Source: Maratus speciosus (lineage: Eukaryota > Arthropoda > Arachnida > Araneae > Salticidae). Taken from it: a stretch of DNA of 64,000 nt. The stretch covers positions 281,401,083 through 281,465,082 of the forward strand of contig OZ010799.1 of the NCBI GenBank assembly GCA_963932465.1. The letters are read 5' to 3'. Numbering within the stretch: position 1 is the first letter of the stretch; every line of letters begins with the position of its first letter. The position numbers and the translations under genes are program-made. This document shows, in pieces, positions 33,408-44,764 of this stretch. Below the pieces are notes generated by a model that saw nothing but the letters and a program-made list of their open reading frames with translations, was not told the DNA's origin and ran no database searches.

Positions 33408-33597
33408 CAGTGTTGCCAGTGGGCTACATTTTTTAAATTCAGATTTCTTGACTGCCACCACTATTTTGAAACAGTAAAATTATCTTTGTTTTCACCATAA
33501 TTAATATGTAATTAAATAAGGCGCATTTTACAATTTCATAAAAGTGGTGCCAATCAAGAATCTGAATTTTAAAAAAGTAGCTCATCTGGCAGCACTG
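33408..33597. mobile_element. hAT-like foldback MITE, perfect 8-bp duplication
   Basis: Inverted ends CAGTGTTGCCAGTGGGCTAC and CAGTGCTGCCAGATGAGCTA are flanked on both sides by TTCACAAA (33400-33407 and 33598-33605). An 8-bp duplication and a CAGTG end fit hAT. The minus strand at 33554-33533 carries the core ATTGGCACCACTTTTATGAA. Confidence 0.95.
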
Positions 33598-33945
33598 TTC
33601 ACAAAAGCTAAAACTTGAAAAACATCAAGAGTTTTTTATGAAAAAGCCTACGGCCCAGTTACCTCGTGGGCCCAGTTACCCCAACTAACCTTATTTCTCA
33701 CCGCGCAAAAACAGAATAGGAAATATCAATAATTTTAGAGAGCGCATTTTCTTTAATTTATCTTTTCTATAATTTTTTCTTCACTGAATTCTTCATTATC
33801 TTTTTTTAGGTAGATTTCGTATGAAATACTACCTATTACATCCTCCCCTATGTTGGAATTTCTGAAAATTTTTTGCAGATCTACACCGATCATGACCCCT
33901 AGAATCCAAAACCACCCTCTGTAAAAACTTTATATATAAATATAC

Positions 33946-34979
33946 ATATATATATGTTATATAAAAATTTTTACTTTTACTGTTCATTTAAATTATCCTA
34001 AATTGCCGGCCTATTCATTATTTCCTTTTTTTAATACGCTGTATTATTTATTTCTAATTAAATTCCTATAATTTTAAAACGAGTATCTTAATAATAGATT
34101 TATTCCAAAACGTAATCTAAACATTTAATCCCTTCATTAAATTTTATCGTCGACCAAACTGTAAAGTTCTGAACGCAGTTACTTATTTTTTGAATGTTTA
34201 TCAAAGCCATTTTTACATTTTTATTCTATTTCATCTCATTTTCCCGCCCGCTAGGCGACAACCTTTTCACATCGAAATTCTTCCATTAGCGGCGTCGGGA
34301 TTCTTTCCTGTGACGTTTCTTGATCGATCTCCATTGGCTGAGTGTCGGATCCTAGTTTCACTTCGAAGCTCGTTCGTGATTTTGGTTGGGTTAGTCTGAA
34401 ATTTCCATTTCAATCAGAATTCTTCCGCGCATTTTAATAAATAGTTCGAGCATGAGCTCAGAACTAGATTTTTGTGCTGTTTGATTGTTTACATAACCTG
34501 TTACCCGGTGTCCTAAGCCATGTAAAATAATCATTTCGTGAATTAACATCTATTCCGCATGAGTAACTAGTTCATGCTCGAGTGAAATGCTTTGATTTCT
34601 CATCCTGTGGGAATTGTTTAATGTTGTTATGTTCTGATGGATTAAACAGTTTCCTATGACTACGTTTCCATGCTTTTAATTGGGAAAACCCCATATTTCT
34701 TCATACGCCTTTTTTCACCACTCACGCTGCCTTGTCTTCATCATGAATAAATAAGAGTTTGATTGGACTATATCAATATTATCATCGCTCTACAGCTGCT
34801 AAATTTTCACAGAGTTGATACCCCCACTAGCGATGCTTGTGCTAAGTGGTATGATTGCTATACAACATCACCAGCGGCTGATTAATATGTAGTACTAATC
34901 CGGTAATATGAAATAAAAAACAAGACGTGAGTGTTCGACTTAACACATTAAATTGTTTCGTAATATATATATATATATA
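33946..34979 (+). mobile_element. LTR-like ~1-kb repeat (copy 1)
   Basis: It is highly similar, with few indels, to 58272-59336 in the same orientation. No coding sequence. The left edge is blurred by a TA microsatellite, and the right edge runs into the pogo-type element at 34980. By comparison with copy 2 it is probably a solo LTR, but the family is not recognised. Confidence 0.6.
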
Positions 34980-36539
34980 CAGTCGAGTCTCTCTATAACG
35001 AAACTCCATACATCGAATTTCTCTATATAACGAATTTTTAGTAGGAACGGTCCCTTTTCCCCATGATCTCATTAAAAACAGTCTCCATATAGCGAAATAT
35101 ATATCTCCATATAACGAATTTTTTCATAAAATGATCTTTATTTATTGTTTTAAAAAAGCTTCCAAATCACATGGAATCAATTTTCCATCACTGATTAGTG
35201 ATTCATCGTTCAGTGCTGAGTTTTTTATCTTACTTTTCTACCTTGAATCTCCTTGTTTTTTATTCCCAACGATTTCATCTTCCCCCCCCCTCCCCCACCT
35301 CCCACACACCTTACAACATCCTTCTTAAAACAGTGTCAATTGGATTGTTGCACATATAAGAGCGGGATCAGAGACGTAATTGAAGTTTAAGGGGTCTTGT
35401 ACATTTTAAACGCGTCGAAATTTAACGAAAAACTTCAAAGTTTGAATCAGACTATCTTCAAAACCTTTTTATGTATAAACATGAAATTTTGGATTTTGAT
35501 TAAACAGATTGTGCTTTTGTAATATTCTACCATCAGAAATTTATTAGCCTTTTACAAAATTTGTGTATTGTTGAAACCAAAATAGCTCATTTTTTTGCTC
35601 CAGAAGTCACTGCGCGCATGATATCTTGAGAAAGTATGTATGGGTTGTCATGACATTTGGTAAAGATACTAAGCAAATATGTGTGTTTAAAATGAACTAC
35701 TTTTAAGTATTTACAATGGTAATATTTTTAGTTATGACTATTTTTATTCTTTAAAAATACAAAATTTTCCTTTATTTTTTACAAAAATATATTTTTTATT
35801 TAGTTAGTGAAATAATTTTGGCCTAAGAGTAGTTCATTTTAAACACACATATATGTTTAGTATCTTTATCAAATTTCACGACAATCCATACATACTTTGT
35901 CAAGATATCATGCGCGAATGACTTCTGGAGTAAAAAAAAGAGCTATTTTGATTTCAACAATACACAAATTCTGTAAAAAGCTAATAAATTTCTGATGGCA
36001 GCATAATACAAAGCACAATCTGTTTAATCAATATCCAAAATTTCATGTTTATACATAAAAAGGTTTTGAAAATAGACTAATTCAAACTTTGAAGTTTTTC
36101 GTTAAATTTCGTCGCGTTAAAAAGGTACAAGACCCCTTAAGGTGAATGAGAATTCAAATGAAGGGAAATGTTCCCGATACAATTTTTTATTCCTTGCTAA
36201 AGTGTGAACATTTTTTCGAGAGTGTAACAATTTTGAAATCAAAACAGCGAAAAATGGCAGATTTCTTCGTCTAAAATTAATGTAAGTTTTCCTTATGTGA
36301 TTCTTATTATGCTTTCAAATAAATGTCTGTTCTCATTTTTCAAACTGTTTAAATAATTCAGAAATACAATGTTAGGTTAATATTTATTGTTAAGCATTTC
36401 AAATTCTTAATTAAACACATCAAAAGTAATTTTTGTTCAAAATTAACACATTAAATAGGAATTTTTACTCATAACGAATTTCTTTATATAACGAATTTTT
36501 TACTGGAACAATGGATTTCGTTATATAGAGGCTCGACTG
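34980..36539. mobile_element. pogo-type MITE, TA target
   Basis: The ends CAGTCGAGTCTCTCTATAAC and, reversed, CAGTCGAGCCTCTATATAAC are inverted repeats with TA on each side. Internal copies (CTCCATATAACGAATTTTTT, TTATATAACGAATTTTTTAC) repeat the terminal motif. A 746-bp foldback is nested inside. Similar termini are known from pogo-group elements. Confidence 0.85.
35387..36140. mobile_element. TTAA-flanked 746-bp foldback
   Basis: TTAA flanks (35387-35390, 36137-36140) enclose GGGGTCTTGTAC... arms that are inverted copies of each other for ~300 bp or more. Only the central ~120 bp is unpaired. No coding sequence. Confidence 0.9.
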
Positions 36540-37314
36540 TATATATATATATATATCAATATCACTTTCTTCTGAACACGATAACTTCCACAATTTTGCA
36601 CAAATCTCTTCCAAACTGATACATAAAATCAAGGGGCATCTCGGTCAAGTTCGTTAATGGCAAAGTCGGACCAAGGGGATGGAAATAGGGAAGGGTTTTG
36701 TGAAAACCGAAAAAAACCCATAACATCTTAATTTTTGTACATATCAAATCAGTTTAAGGTTTTTATTACTTCTAAAAATAGGGCGAAAAATTTATGTATC
36801 ACAGATTTTTGATCAAATTCAAAATGGGCTCAAAAGGCGCAAAAAATAGGGGTTTTGGAAGAAAAAAAATCACAACTTCGTCAATTTTCAAGATATCAGA
36901 TCCAATTAATTTTATTATAAATCTCCTTAATATTATCTACAAGTTTTATATTCACAAGTTTTTGATAGGACCAATTCGTACCGCAAAAAAATTAAAAACG
37001 AAAACAAAAAAATGGGGGGGGGGGGGGTTGAAGAAGAAAAAATCCACAACTCCGTCAATTTACAAGATATAAAATTCCCATGAATTTATCATATATCTTC
37101 TTAATATTGTCTACAACATCTGTATTTACAAGTTTTGATAGGACCGATTCTTACAGAAAAAAAAAAAAAATTAAACACATAGAGGTTGAAGAAAAAACTC
37201 ATCTTATTAAGGTTGTATTCAAATCCAAACTGCTTATTTTCTGACTCATTTTTAAATTCATTTTTGCTCTCAAACGCATCCGATTGGCAGATTCTCTTAT
37301 TCAGAAACTATATA

Positions 37315-37494
37315 CAGGGTTCGCACAGGTCCTTGAATTTCCAGTCTAAGGAATTCTTCGGTACTAGTATTTTCTTATGGAATGTCTCTCCTTAAATAAG
37401 GCAAAATTTCGTCCGTTTAAACTAGATTTATTTTTCTATAACAAAAATACTGACATTTCACCTTGAAAATAACGGTACCCGTGTACGAACTCAG
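37315..37494. mobile_element. hAT-like MITE, CAGGGTTCG ends (copy 2)
   Basis: It starts CAGGGTTCGCACAGGTCCTT and ends CGTGTACGAACTCAG. The interior TCTCTCCTTAAATAAGGC and CCTTGAAAATAACGG match the copy at 22135. TATATA lies on both sides. Confidence 0.8.
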
Positions 37495-37582
37495 TATATA
37501 ATGTACCGTAGTGATCGATTTTTTGATAGAGGCAGAATATATTTGAAACAAGTTGGAAATTGCTCGTCAAACGTGGCAAATG

Positions 37583-38458
37583 AGGTGCGTTCATACTATA
37601 ACTAGTTTTAAAATTATTTTTTGCACCCCATATTGTACTGAATGTATAATTTTTTGCACTTCATAACGTGCATAGTCTGATACATCATTAAAATGCACTT
37701 CCAATAATTTTTTCGGAACACTTTTGACTGTCCCTGTAATTAAACTATACATCCGATTTTCCTAAAATTTGAAATGGCTCGACAAAATTTTGCAACAATT
37801 ATATCTTTAAAATTTCAGACCATTCGGAAGGCTGTAATATCATTAAAATGCACTTGCAATAATTTTTCCCATTGGCCGTAATGTAAAGAAAAACTTTTGG
37901 CTGTCCCTGTAATTAAACTATACATCCGATTTTCCTAAAATTTGAAATGGCTCGACAAAATTTTGCAACAATTATATCTTTAAAATTTCAGATCATTCGG
38001 AAGTCTCTAATACCATTAAAATCCTCTTGCAATAATTTTTCCCATTGGCCGTAATGTAAAGAAAAACTTTTGGCTGTCCCTGTAATTAAACTATACATCC
38101 GATTTTCCTAAAATTTGAAATGGCTCGACAAAATTTTGCAACAATTATATCTTTAAAATTTCAGATCATTCGGAAGGCTCTAATACCATTAAAATCCACT
38201 TGCAATAATTTTTCCCATTGGCCGTAATGTAAAGAAAAACTTTTGACTGTCCCTGTAATTAAACTATACATCCGATTTTCATAAAATTTGAAATGGCTCG
38301 ACAAAATTTTGCAGCAATCACATATTTGAAATTTCAGACTATTCGGTTGGGTAGTTTTTGCTCTGTTACATGCGGACAGACGGACGGACAGACGGACAGA
38401 CAGACGGACTGAACGACGACTATAGGTGCTACGTATTTATATAATTACGAACGCACCT
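37583..38458. mobile_element. Element with AGGTGCGTTC ends and 173-bp array
   Basis: AGGTGCGTTCATACTATAAC at the left and, reversed, AGGTGCGTTCGTAATTATAT at the right are inverted ends. The centre is a homogeneous 173-bp array, followed by a GACGGACA-type repeat at 38362-38400. The plan resembles the insertion at 23866-24915. Confidence 0.7.
37700..38345. repeat. 173-bp tandem array, about four units
   Basis: GAAATGGCTCGACAAAATTT recurs at 37771, 37944, 38117 and 38290, exactly 173 bp apart. The middle units are nearly identical, indicating recent expansion or homogenisation. Confidence 0.95.
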
Positions 38459-38459
38459 A

Positions 38460-38930
38460 AAAATGATATCAAAATGGGCATTTTGAACAGAAATTTCCCG
38501 AAGCGATTGTGTTAGAAACGAAAAATATTGTTCTACTGAGAAAATAATTGTTCATAAATCAAGTTTTAATTAATTGAAGAAAAAATAAAAACACAGGTCT
38601 TTTATAAATCTCTTCAAAAATCACATCAGCAAGTTTAATGTTTTTTCTATTAAAAATGAATCTGAAAATGTGCCAGAACATTTCGAGTTGTTGAGCATGG
38701 AAAAATATTTTTTTTTTAATACCTCCTTAACACGATTCTGATAAAACCAGCTATTATATAAAAATGAAATAAAAACTCGTCAAAAGCAGCCAGATAAAAT
38801 TGTAAAAGAGGATAAATCTCTAATCATGATTTAGTTGTTGTTGGTGAAATTAGTATACTTAACTTCGAAATCTACCCCCGCCTGTAGGCCGGGCCGGCAG
38901 CTATTTTTTAACATTGGCTTTCATACGGGT
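38460..38930. other. Unassigned AT-rich DNA
   Basis: Nothing recognised. Confidence 0.3.
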
Positions 38931-38933
38931 ATC

Positions 38934-39000
38934 TGATTTTGGACGATTTTTCGCTGAACAGTGGTATGTATACTCGGCTTATGTACGGACAAATACGGAA
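38934..39000 (+). mobile_element. Possible pogo-like terminus
   Basis: Reversed, it reads TTCCGTATTTGTCCGTACAT then AAGCCGA, similar to the terminus at 30166. Pairing the two ends across 8.8 kb of nested DNA is speculative. Confidence 0.3.
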
Positions 39001-39059
39001 TATAAAAATAGGAAATAAAGCCTTTGTGCAACAATATTAAAAAGCAGAAAAATCAACTT

Positions 39060-39310
39060 TTAAAAATGCACAAATAATACATGAAAAGCAGCAAACAGCT
39101 GTTTCGAATCTACTAGCGAAATTCTTCTTCAGTGCAAGGTAGGGAGAAAGGAACAGCGTGCTAGAAAAAGCAAGGTTGAGCAAAATGGTGGACAGAGACG
39201 CGCTGGCTTATATACCCGATGCGGGTAGCGAAGGCGCCAAAAACAACCAATGAGAGAGAAGCAGTGGAAACGAATGGTTGGACAATACGGTATATTTTTC
39301 TTTCTATTTT
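39060..39310 (-). mobile_element. Penelope-like 3'/pLTR remnant
   Basis: It is recognised mainly by the hammerhead-like block with CGAAACAGCTGTTT, a sequence style typical of Penelope-like terminal regions. The rest includes TATATACCCGATGCGGGTA. No coding sequence. Confidence 0.4.
39094..39132 (-). ncRNA. Hammerhead-like ribozyme motif
   Basis: Minus-strand order: CTGAAGA (39132-39126), one extra A, GAAT, 11-nt loop, ATTC, GAAA (39105-39102), CAGCTG and TT. It fits the hammerhead core with the same single extra nucleotide before stem II as the copies at 31.4 and 32.4 kb, although the rest of the sequence is different. Stem III would be only two pairs. Confidence 0.45.
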
Positions 39311-39316
39311 TTATTC

Positions 39317-39692
39317 TTTAACCCTTTCTATCTCCGTATTGCATATCTGCAACAAACCCCAAAATCAATGTTTCTCATACAGTGGACTTTAAAAGATGAT
39401 TTTATATATTGCTGCTATCTTCCAACACATCAAGTTAATATAAATTGTTCGTAGAATTCTCAACAGATGGCGATACTGAGTTCATTTTTCATGCCAGAGT
39501 TTTATTTACCATTTGAGCAGTTTTGTATCCTTAATGCCAATATAAACTTCCTAATTTTTGTAAATTTTAAAAGACTGGAAACATCCAAAAAAAGATTTTT
39601 TAGAAAGTTAATTTCGTATGCTTTACAGTTTTATATTAGGAAATCGACAATATTTATGAGAAGTATGTAATTTACTGTTTATTGCAGCTGTG
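39317..39692. repeat. TTAACCC-type start and first of two direct copies
   Basis: TTAACCCTTTCTATCTCCGT followed by TTGCATATCTGCAAC starts like a TTAA element, but no right end was found. The part 39508-39692 (CATTTGAGCAGTTTTG to TTGCAGCTGTG) is repeated at 40330-40510. Confidence 0.5.
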
Positions 39693-39959
39693 AAAGAAAA
39701 AAAAACATTTTAATCATTTTTTATGGCAAAGTTCTTTTTTGTTGTTGTTTTTTTAACCATTTGTAAAAATGGTTATTGTCCTCGTCAGAGTAGGAAATCG
39801 AAAACATATCTAAAGCCTTTTATTAGTTGAATCAGCATTTAATTCGTTTTCTGATTGGTCTATACAGTAATCTGTATTTTCCCTTTACTTTCACCAGAGA
39901 TGTATACTTCTGTTGTGTCTACGACAAAAAAAAAAAAATAATAAAAACTACAAAAAAAA

Positions 39960-40075
39960 AAATAATAATAACTCAGAAACAAATTGAGATATATCTTTCA
40001 AACAAATTGCATTTAAAAGCACATATTTTTCTCTATACGACGGTGTAAAACTTAATATTGAGGGATGTTTAGAAG
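39960..40075. repeat. Dispersed repeat, also at 55225-55350
   Basis: Shared blocks include TCAAACAAATTGCATTT and GATGTTTAGAAGTTTAA/GATGCTTAGAAGTTTAA. Confidence 0.6.
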
Positions 40076-40283
40076 TTTAAGAATGAAATTGCATTTAAAA
40101 TTGGTCCAGGAATATTAATGTTTAATCCATGGCGTACGTAATGAATGACCAGCTCCGTAGAAGTTTAAAAATTTACAGTACCGAAAAATGTAATCCATGG
40201 CCTGTGTAATGTATGATAAACTCCGTGCGATTTTTTATGTCTTAAATTTTAGTCTTCGAAAAAAATCATTTTCCAAATGATCG

Positions 40284-40288
<5 letters not shown>

Positions 40289-40333
<45 letters not shown>

Positions 40334-40510
40334 TTTGAGCAGTTTTGCATCATTAATGCTAAAATGAACTTTGTACGTAAATTTTAAACGCCTGAAAACA
40401 TCCAAAAAATAGATTTTTTACACAGGTAATTTCTTATTCTTTTCAGTTTTTTATTATAAAATGGACAATATTTATAAGAAGTGTGTTATTTTCTGATTCT
40501 TGCAGCTGTG
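40289..40510. repeat. Poly(T) and second direct copy of the 39.5-kb repeat
   Basis: A run of 40 T (40289-40328) is followed by CCATTTGAGCAGTTTTGCAT and the rest of the repeat to TTGCAGCTGTG. Confidence 0.7.
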
Positions 40511-40511
40511 G

Positions 40512-40755
40512 GTGGGTTGGATTGATTTTTGACGGACGATTATCCACTCGAGGGATGTAGGCCCAAAGGGGAGGGGTGCCCTCCGTCGGGGTCTTTCTAA
40601 GGGAACCTAACCCGTATTTACGCAAGGATTCACAAGGTTCGAAGAGAGCCACGAAATCTCCGAACGGTTAGACCAACGGGCGCGATTGGTTTCTAACCTT
40701 CACCTCCCATTTACCAGCTTCGAGAGCAGAGCCTCTGAGCCACTGGTGAGGCTCC
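40512..40755 (-). mobile_element. tRNA-derived SINE
   Basis: On the minus strand a perfect A box, TGGCTCAGAGG (40742-40732), and a near B box, GGTTAGAAACC (40698-40688), are 44 nt apart. The body holds GACCCCGACGGAGGGCACC. The body, without the tRNA part, recurs twice at 63485-63740. A second T run (40788-40820) lies just upstream of the 5' end. Confidence 0.65.
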
Positions 40756-40782
40756 TGCAGCTGTGAAAAAAAGTACCTTTAT

Positions 40783-40823
<41 letters not shown>

Positions 40824-41098
40824 TGCTTAAAATGATGTATGTCTTACTAAATATGTTTTTACTCGGAGTGTTTGAGTCAAAAACGCTTAAAATATTTCAT
40901 TTTAGCACTTTATCATTCAGTTGGTATATTTTAGCAAGTGTAGTTTGGCCCTTAATGAATTCCAATGTTAATTATTGTAAAGCGTACACCGTTTTAACCA
41001 GAAAGAATATCATTTATCAACTGCGTCCAGCTAACGGAAAAATGCGTTAAATTTAATAGAGTAATACATAATATTAGAAATATTAATAGGGGAACCCG

Positions 41099-42795
41099 GA
41101 GCACAACGGAGTACGCGGGCGGAATGAAGTTTGAAGATTTTCAGTGTCAAGAAGGTGTTGCCAGCTGGCAGCAATAAGCAGAAGTAAGAAAACCTGTTGC
41201 CGTTCAACTTCGGCAGCCATGTTAGTCTAGTTTTCTCGAGCGTTGTTGCGAGAATTTTTCGTTGTGCGATTTTTTGCTCCTGTATTGTACTATCTGATGA
41301 TTTTATAACCAAGGTAAGGCATACATAATTGTTTATATTAGAACTTTAGTTAGTTCATGCGTAAAATACGTTTACTTGTCTTTTGTTTCGTGTAGTTAAA
41401 CGTTTGGTTTCGTGTGACCTAACCTTCATAACCTAAATCGTGTCCCTGTGTCGGAATGGGTAGGGCAGAATGGTGAAGTACCCCGTTCTACCTCGAAATG
41501 TTTTTAAGGGGGTTCGGGGCTTGATCGATACCGAAAAACATGTAAACTGAGCTCTCGCTTCGAATCCATATAAAAACAGAAGTATTGAATGTAACTAATT
41601 TAAACTTTCTGATATTTTTAAGGTATGTTTGTAGTCGTATAAAATTATAAAATGAAGTACTTCGATGTAATAAAATAAAAAATATAGCGAAATTTATATA
41701 ACACAATTTTCGAAAAAAAAAATGTAGGTGTCATATCACCATCCGTAAGATATCTTAACGTTGAATTGACATAAGAAAGATCAGGAAATTTTACTCTATA
41801 GAATGAATTAAAGATATAACTATCACTCAAAGGAAACCTTATTAAAAAAAAAACTCTCAAATTTGAAAATTTAAAAACTCTTAAAAAATACAAGTTTTTT
41901 TTTCCCTTATAAATACTCAAAATATTAAGCTATCTAAAATATATTAATTCATTCTATAGATAATGATGTTATATGCATGCAAAAAAAAATTTAAGCCATT
42001 CCATCAAATAGTTTTTTTTTAATCTTACGGATAGTCGTCAAAAATCAAGTTTTGAGAAAATGCGACTTAAAGTTGCAATTAAATGGGTGCGGCTATGAAA
42101 GAGATTGTTACATAAATGCTTATAACTTCGATAAAAATGCAAATATTTTTATGCGGTTTTTTGCACTGTGTTCACAAGTAATTGAATAATCAAAATAGTT
42201 ACTACAAAAAAAAAAAAAAAAAAAAAATCAATTTTTTGAAAAGTTTTTAAGCTCTGAGCCCCCTTAATTAAGATGTTCTGTCTGTGAATGTTTACATTGC
42301 AGTGAAGTTTACTCAATGTCATTTGAAGGTTATGTCGTTTGTTCCGAGTGGAAAAAATTGGCACACAATTCCTGTGCGGCAATAGATAACGAAGCTGTTG
42401 AGATTGTTCTAGCGTGTGAATTTTGTCAACAGGCTTAAAAAAAGAACACAACCAATGAAAACTGTAGTTAAAACTTTATAGTCCCTTAAAACTAAATACA
42501 TGTAGAGAAAAATCATTATTTTTTTTGTATTTCCACAAGCTTTATAAGTTTTTATAATTACTTGTCTTTACTGCTCCGTTCTGCACCATAACAAGGGCAG
42601 AACGGGGCAAATGATATAATGTTCTGTTTCTGAAAAAATAAATATTGTTCTTTTGTTTTCTTGCAATATTGTTAAATTTTTGTAATTATTACATTATAAT
42701 GTGTTCGTAGAAAATTTTGCCTCTCTCTTAATTTACCCTTTTGTATTTTTAAAACATATTTTCAACTTGGTACCCCGTTCTGCCCCGGGTATCCC
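41099..42795 (+). mobile_element. Inverted-repeat element with transposase tail, TA target
   Basis: The ends GGGGAACCCGGAGCACAACG and, reversed, GGGATACCCGGGGCAGAACG are flanked by TA (41097-41098, 42796-42797). Related inner copies lie near 41460-41500 and 42570-42600. It contains a zinc-finger remnant near its right end. Confidence 0.75.
42274..42438 (+). pseudogene. Transposase C-terminal zinc finger, remnant
   Basis: The frame reads CSVCECLHCSEVYS, then EGYVVCSEWKKLAHNSCA and ACEFCQQA before a stop. The spacing CxxC, WxxCxxWxHxxC-like and CxxC recalls the PHD-like finger at the C-terminus of some pogo-group transposases. One expected cysteine reads E (CSEWKKLAH for CxxCxxWAH). Only this tail is recognisable. 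Its position ~360 bp before the right terminus fits the end of the element's transposase. Confidence 0.6.
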
Positions 42796-42797
42796 TA

Positions 42798-43270
42798 TGT
42801 TCTATTGTCGTGGAAAACACAATATTTAATGTGTAATATATAATGTGTAAAAAATTTTAAAATTTCTAGCACACCAGGAATTGACTGAAAAATCGACTAT
42901 ATAATTCTATCTTTACATAATTGAACCAAATTAAGTTAAATAAGAGACTTCAAACTTCTAGTCAAAAATCGTTTTATGCCGTGTAGTTTATGACTTTAAA
43001 TGGTAAATAGAAGTAAAAAAGTTTATTATTCGTATAAGTCTTTTTTTCTTCGTATTTATTATTTCCATTGCCTGTGATATATATACATTTAAATCTTATA
43101 ATAAAAGTAGTAATCTTGAACTCAGTCACAATAAATGAAGCATGTGAGGTCGAACATAATGTAGTACTTTACAATAAATAATCAGGACACAAAGGGCCTC
43201 GATACAATAACTTTATTAAATAGAAACCGCAAACTATGAAAAAATATTGCTAACATTACAAAAAATATTG
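42798..43270. other. Unassigned AT-rich DNA
   Basis: Nothing recognised. Confidence 0.3.
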
Positions 43271-43271
43271 C

Positions 43272-43498
43272 TTAACCCCTTAACGGTCGCATTAAATTGC
43301 GGTTTAAAAATTCAATTTGCTTATTGGCACCACTGCTTTGAAAAAGAAATATTCATCTTATTTAATGACAAGTAAAAAGATACCATAATAAAGCTAATTG
43401 CACTAGTTTATAAAACTGGTGGGAATCAAGCAAATGTGAATAAATCTCAAAAAAGACACAGCCTGTGAATATGACTGGAGTGAGAATTAAAGGGTTAA
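43272..43498 (+). mobile_element. TTAA-target MITE, family 1
   Basis: TTAA flanks at 43272-43275 and 43495-43498; starts CCCCTTAACGGTCGCATTAA and ends GAGAATTAAAGGG. It has the TTGGCACCACTGCTTTGAA and TTATTTAATGACA interior. Confidence 0.9.
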
Positions 43499-43499
43499 A

Positions 43500-44290
43500 A
43501 AACAATAAGACTGTATTATATGTATTATATTTCCAAAATTGCCATAAATAATTGAATGCAATTGAAAAACAAAGTTGACTATACGTTGATATTTATGATT
43601 TGCCTTACCTAAATGAAACATTTTGTCCAAATTTTAAATTTGACATTGAGTCAAACGCGCTTCAATATTTCATTCAGCGTTACAATATTTTTAGGACATC
43701 CTATATATTTTTACCATTTAATTTGTTAGTCCTAAAAAGCTAAATTTATATAAGATTTTTTAAAAGATTAAGATCAAGATCCATAAGAAATTTTATTATA
43801 ATGAGAACTTATTCAAAGTTTTAAAATTATTACTTGCCTTCTTAACTCCGTGAACTGGTATATCTGTTCATTAAGCTGCAGGTTTCACATCAATAGAAAG
43901 AATTTTAAAATTTATATAATTCTACAGAAATAGTGCTCTTTCAAAACACTGAGTAATGATTAATACCCTCAAGGATTATATTCATATACTTATGTTTTTT
44001 TTTTTTTTAGCAAGTTGGAAAAATTATCCTTTGTTAGCATTTAAAAAAAAATATTTCTAGGAAAAACAACATTACAATTTTACCCTTTTTCTCGGCGGTC
44101 AGGATGTTAACATAATAATAATAAAAAATATATATTTTTTTTATATTTAAGAAAATAATAATATTTTTATCTATCCATTCCAAAGAAAATTTTTAAATTG
44201 TGTCAGAGTCTTGTACTAAATGCATTGTAGCTCAATTGATGGAAAAAAGTAATGCCAACAAAACATGACAAAACAAACAATTTTTGCGTC
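43500..44290. other. Unassigned AT-rich DNA
   Basis: Nothing recognised. Confidence 0.3.
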
Positions 44291-44519
44291 TTCACCCCTT
44301 AACGGTCGCATTAAATTACGGTTTAAAAATTCAATTCGCTTATTGGCACCACTTTTTTAAAAAGAAATATTCACCTTATTTAATGACAGGTGAAATGATA
44401 CCGTAATAAAGCTATAATTACACTAGTTTAATAAACTGGTGGGAAACAAGCAAATCTGAATAAATCTCAAAAAAAGACATAGCCCATGAATATGACGGGA
44501 GCGAGAATTAAGGGCTTAA
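44291..44519 (+). mobile_element. TTAA-target MITE, family 1
   Basis: Very similar to the 43272 copy. The left target reads TTCA, the right TTAA (44516-44519), so one flank has mutated. Confidence 0.85.
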
Positions 44520-44764
44520 TCTACTTATATACTGCAAAATAGAATAATTATGTAAGTCCTGACAGACAACCAATTTCGGAGACCGAATAACAGTGTATTC
44601 AAGCACGTCCCCTAGTTTCAAGACATGTTACAGAAAACAAAATCATTCTGTTGAAAATTTTGCAAAACATGTCTGCATATTGTAACAATTATGAAGAAAA
44701 TCTTGGTTTGGATTTACCTGAGATACCCTCATTACTAACAGCAAATATTCTTTTTTAAATTAAA

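Larger units (their letters stand above)
30751..33691. mobile_element. 2.9-kb inverted-repeat element, TA target
   Basis: The ends AGGTTAGTTGGGGCAACTGG and, reversed, AGGTTAGTTGGGGTAACTGG are inverted repeats with TA on both outer sides (30749-30750 and 33692-33693). The motif GGGCCCAGTTGCCCC or a close variant recurs near 30962, 33080 and 33668, like subterminal binding sites. The element contains a Penelope-like inverted dimer and an hAT-like MITE. No transposase of its own is recognised. Confidence 0.75.

Noticed and set aside
30166..39000. A single 8.8-kb pogo-like element bounded by the two TACCGTAT-like ends
   Set aside because: End similarity is modest and the interval holds many independent elements; without a transposase N-terminus the pairing is unsafe.
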